Source: Pseudomonas oryzae (GTDB lineage Bacteria > Pseudomonadota > Gammaproteobacteria > Pseudomonadales > Pseudomonadaceae). From it: 64,000 nt of DNA. The position numbers were made by a program, and so were the translations under genes. The stretch lies in the NCBI RefSeq assembly GCF_900104805.1, contig NZ_LT629751.1, positions 3,742,501-3,806,500 of the forward strand. The letters are read 5' to 3'. The stretch's first letter is position 1, and every line of letters starts with the position of its first letter. Positions 63,879 through 64,000 of the stretch are shown in pieces. The notes under the pieces are model-generated. The model searched no databases. It saw only the letters and a list, made by a program, of their open reading frames with translations, and had not been told where the DNA came from.

Positions 63879-64000
63879 TCAGCCGCGCGCCTCCTCCCTG
63901 CCCCGCCACTGCGCGAGCCGGCGCGTCACCCCCGGCAGGCGCAGCGCCAGCAGGAGCAGGGCCCAGGCGCAGTACAGGCTCCACGCGCCGAGGTCCGCGC
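63879..64000 (-). CDS. C-terminus of an unknown membrane protein (partial)
   Basis: The minus strand enters the window in an open frame ending at 63879-63881. The visible 39 residues include WSLYCAWALLLLALRLPG, a hydrophobic helix, and a basic tail. The rest lies beyond the window edge. Too short to identify. Confidence 0.45.
   Translation of the reverse strand, partial: ADLGAWSLYCAWALLLLALRLPGVTRRLAQWRGREEARG

Overview
The window is a high-GC gammaproteobacterial chromosome segment spanning the replication origin. Gene order (glmS-glmR-glmU-atpCDGAHFEBI-parB-parA-rsmG-mnmG, then mnmE-yidC-yidD-rnpA-rpmH, oriC, dnaA-dnaN-recF-gyrB), the palindromic parS sequence GTTCCACGTGGAAC and the siaABCD signalling operon all point to Pseudomonas or a very close relative in the Pseudomonadaceae. 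No species can be named from the sequence. I saw no insertion sequence, prophage or CRISPR array.

Layout. 1-1.3 kb: the 5' half of a 16S rRNA gene on the minus strand, with a long leader, boxA and two tandem promoters; then tRNA-Arg(CCG) with its terminator. 1.75-4.6 kb: gabD-gabT for GABA breakdown. 4.85-9.7 kb: a stand-alone FAD oxidoreductase, then siaDCBA (phosphatase, kinase, phospho-switch and diguanylate cyclase) on the minus strand. 10.1-19.6 kb: a mixed block with an SbmA/BacA-type ABC exporter whose ATPase motifs are eroded, a cytoplasmic GH5 glucanase, an aldo-keto reductase, a lone modA, a MASE3-PAS-GGDEF-EAL protein and cfa. 19.7-31.3 kb: glmS, glmR, glmU and the complete F1Fo ATP synthase operon. 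31.3-46.9 kb: parAB and the mnm/rnp/dna genes around two candidate origin regions. At least 18 exact DnaA boxes (TTATCCACA) lie between 22.5 and 47.5 kb, found by eye.

46.9-52.5 kb: after gyrB the order departs from the usual Pseudomonas one. It holds a glycine-zipper protein, an unknown lipoprotein, a DyP peroxidase, a cupin, an RluA-type pseudouridine synthase and alanine dehydrogenase. 52.6-61.3 kb: a catechol meta-cleavage operon (B C E F G H I type genes), divergent from a DmpR/MopR-type sigma-54 activator. The control region shows upstream inverted repeats, a perfect IHF consensus and a perfect -24/-12 promoter. The sensor keeps the residues known to bind phenol and zinc, yet no phenol hydroxylase is present, and the hydrolase gene dmpD/xylF is missing. 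Catechol is therefore predicted to go to 2-hydroxymuconic semialdehyde, then by the oxalocrotonate branch (dehydrogenase, tautomerase, decarboxylase) to 2-oxopent-4-enoate, and on to pyruvate and acetyl-CoA. 61.3-64 kb: two parS sites, a tightly overlapped cluster of four unknown small membrane proteins, a glutaredoxin-like protein, a GNAT acetyltransferase and the end of another membrane protein.

Four parS sites (19.68, 52.65, 61.31 and 61.35 kb) bracket the origin and would be bound by the ParB encoded at 31.4 kb. The most unusual items are the second DnaA-box/AT-rich region between mnmG and mnmE, the DnaA-box cluster in front of glmR, the ABC exporter with a broken Walker A motif, and the phenol-sensor-controlled meta operon that lacks both phenol hydroxylase and hydrolase.
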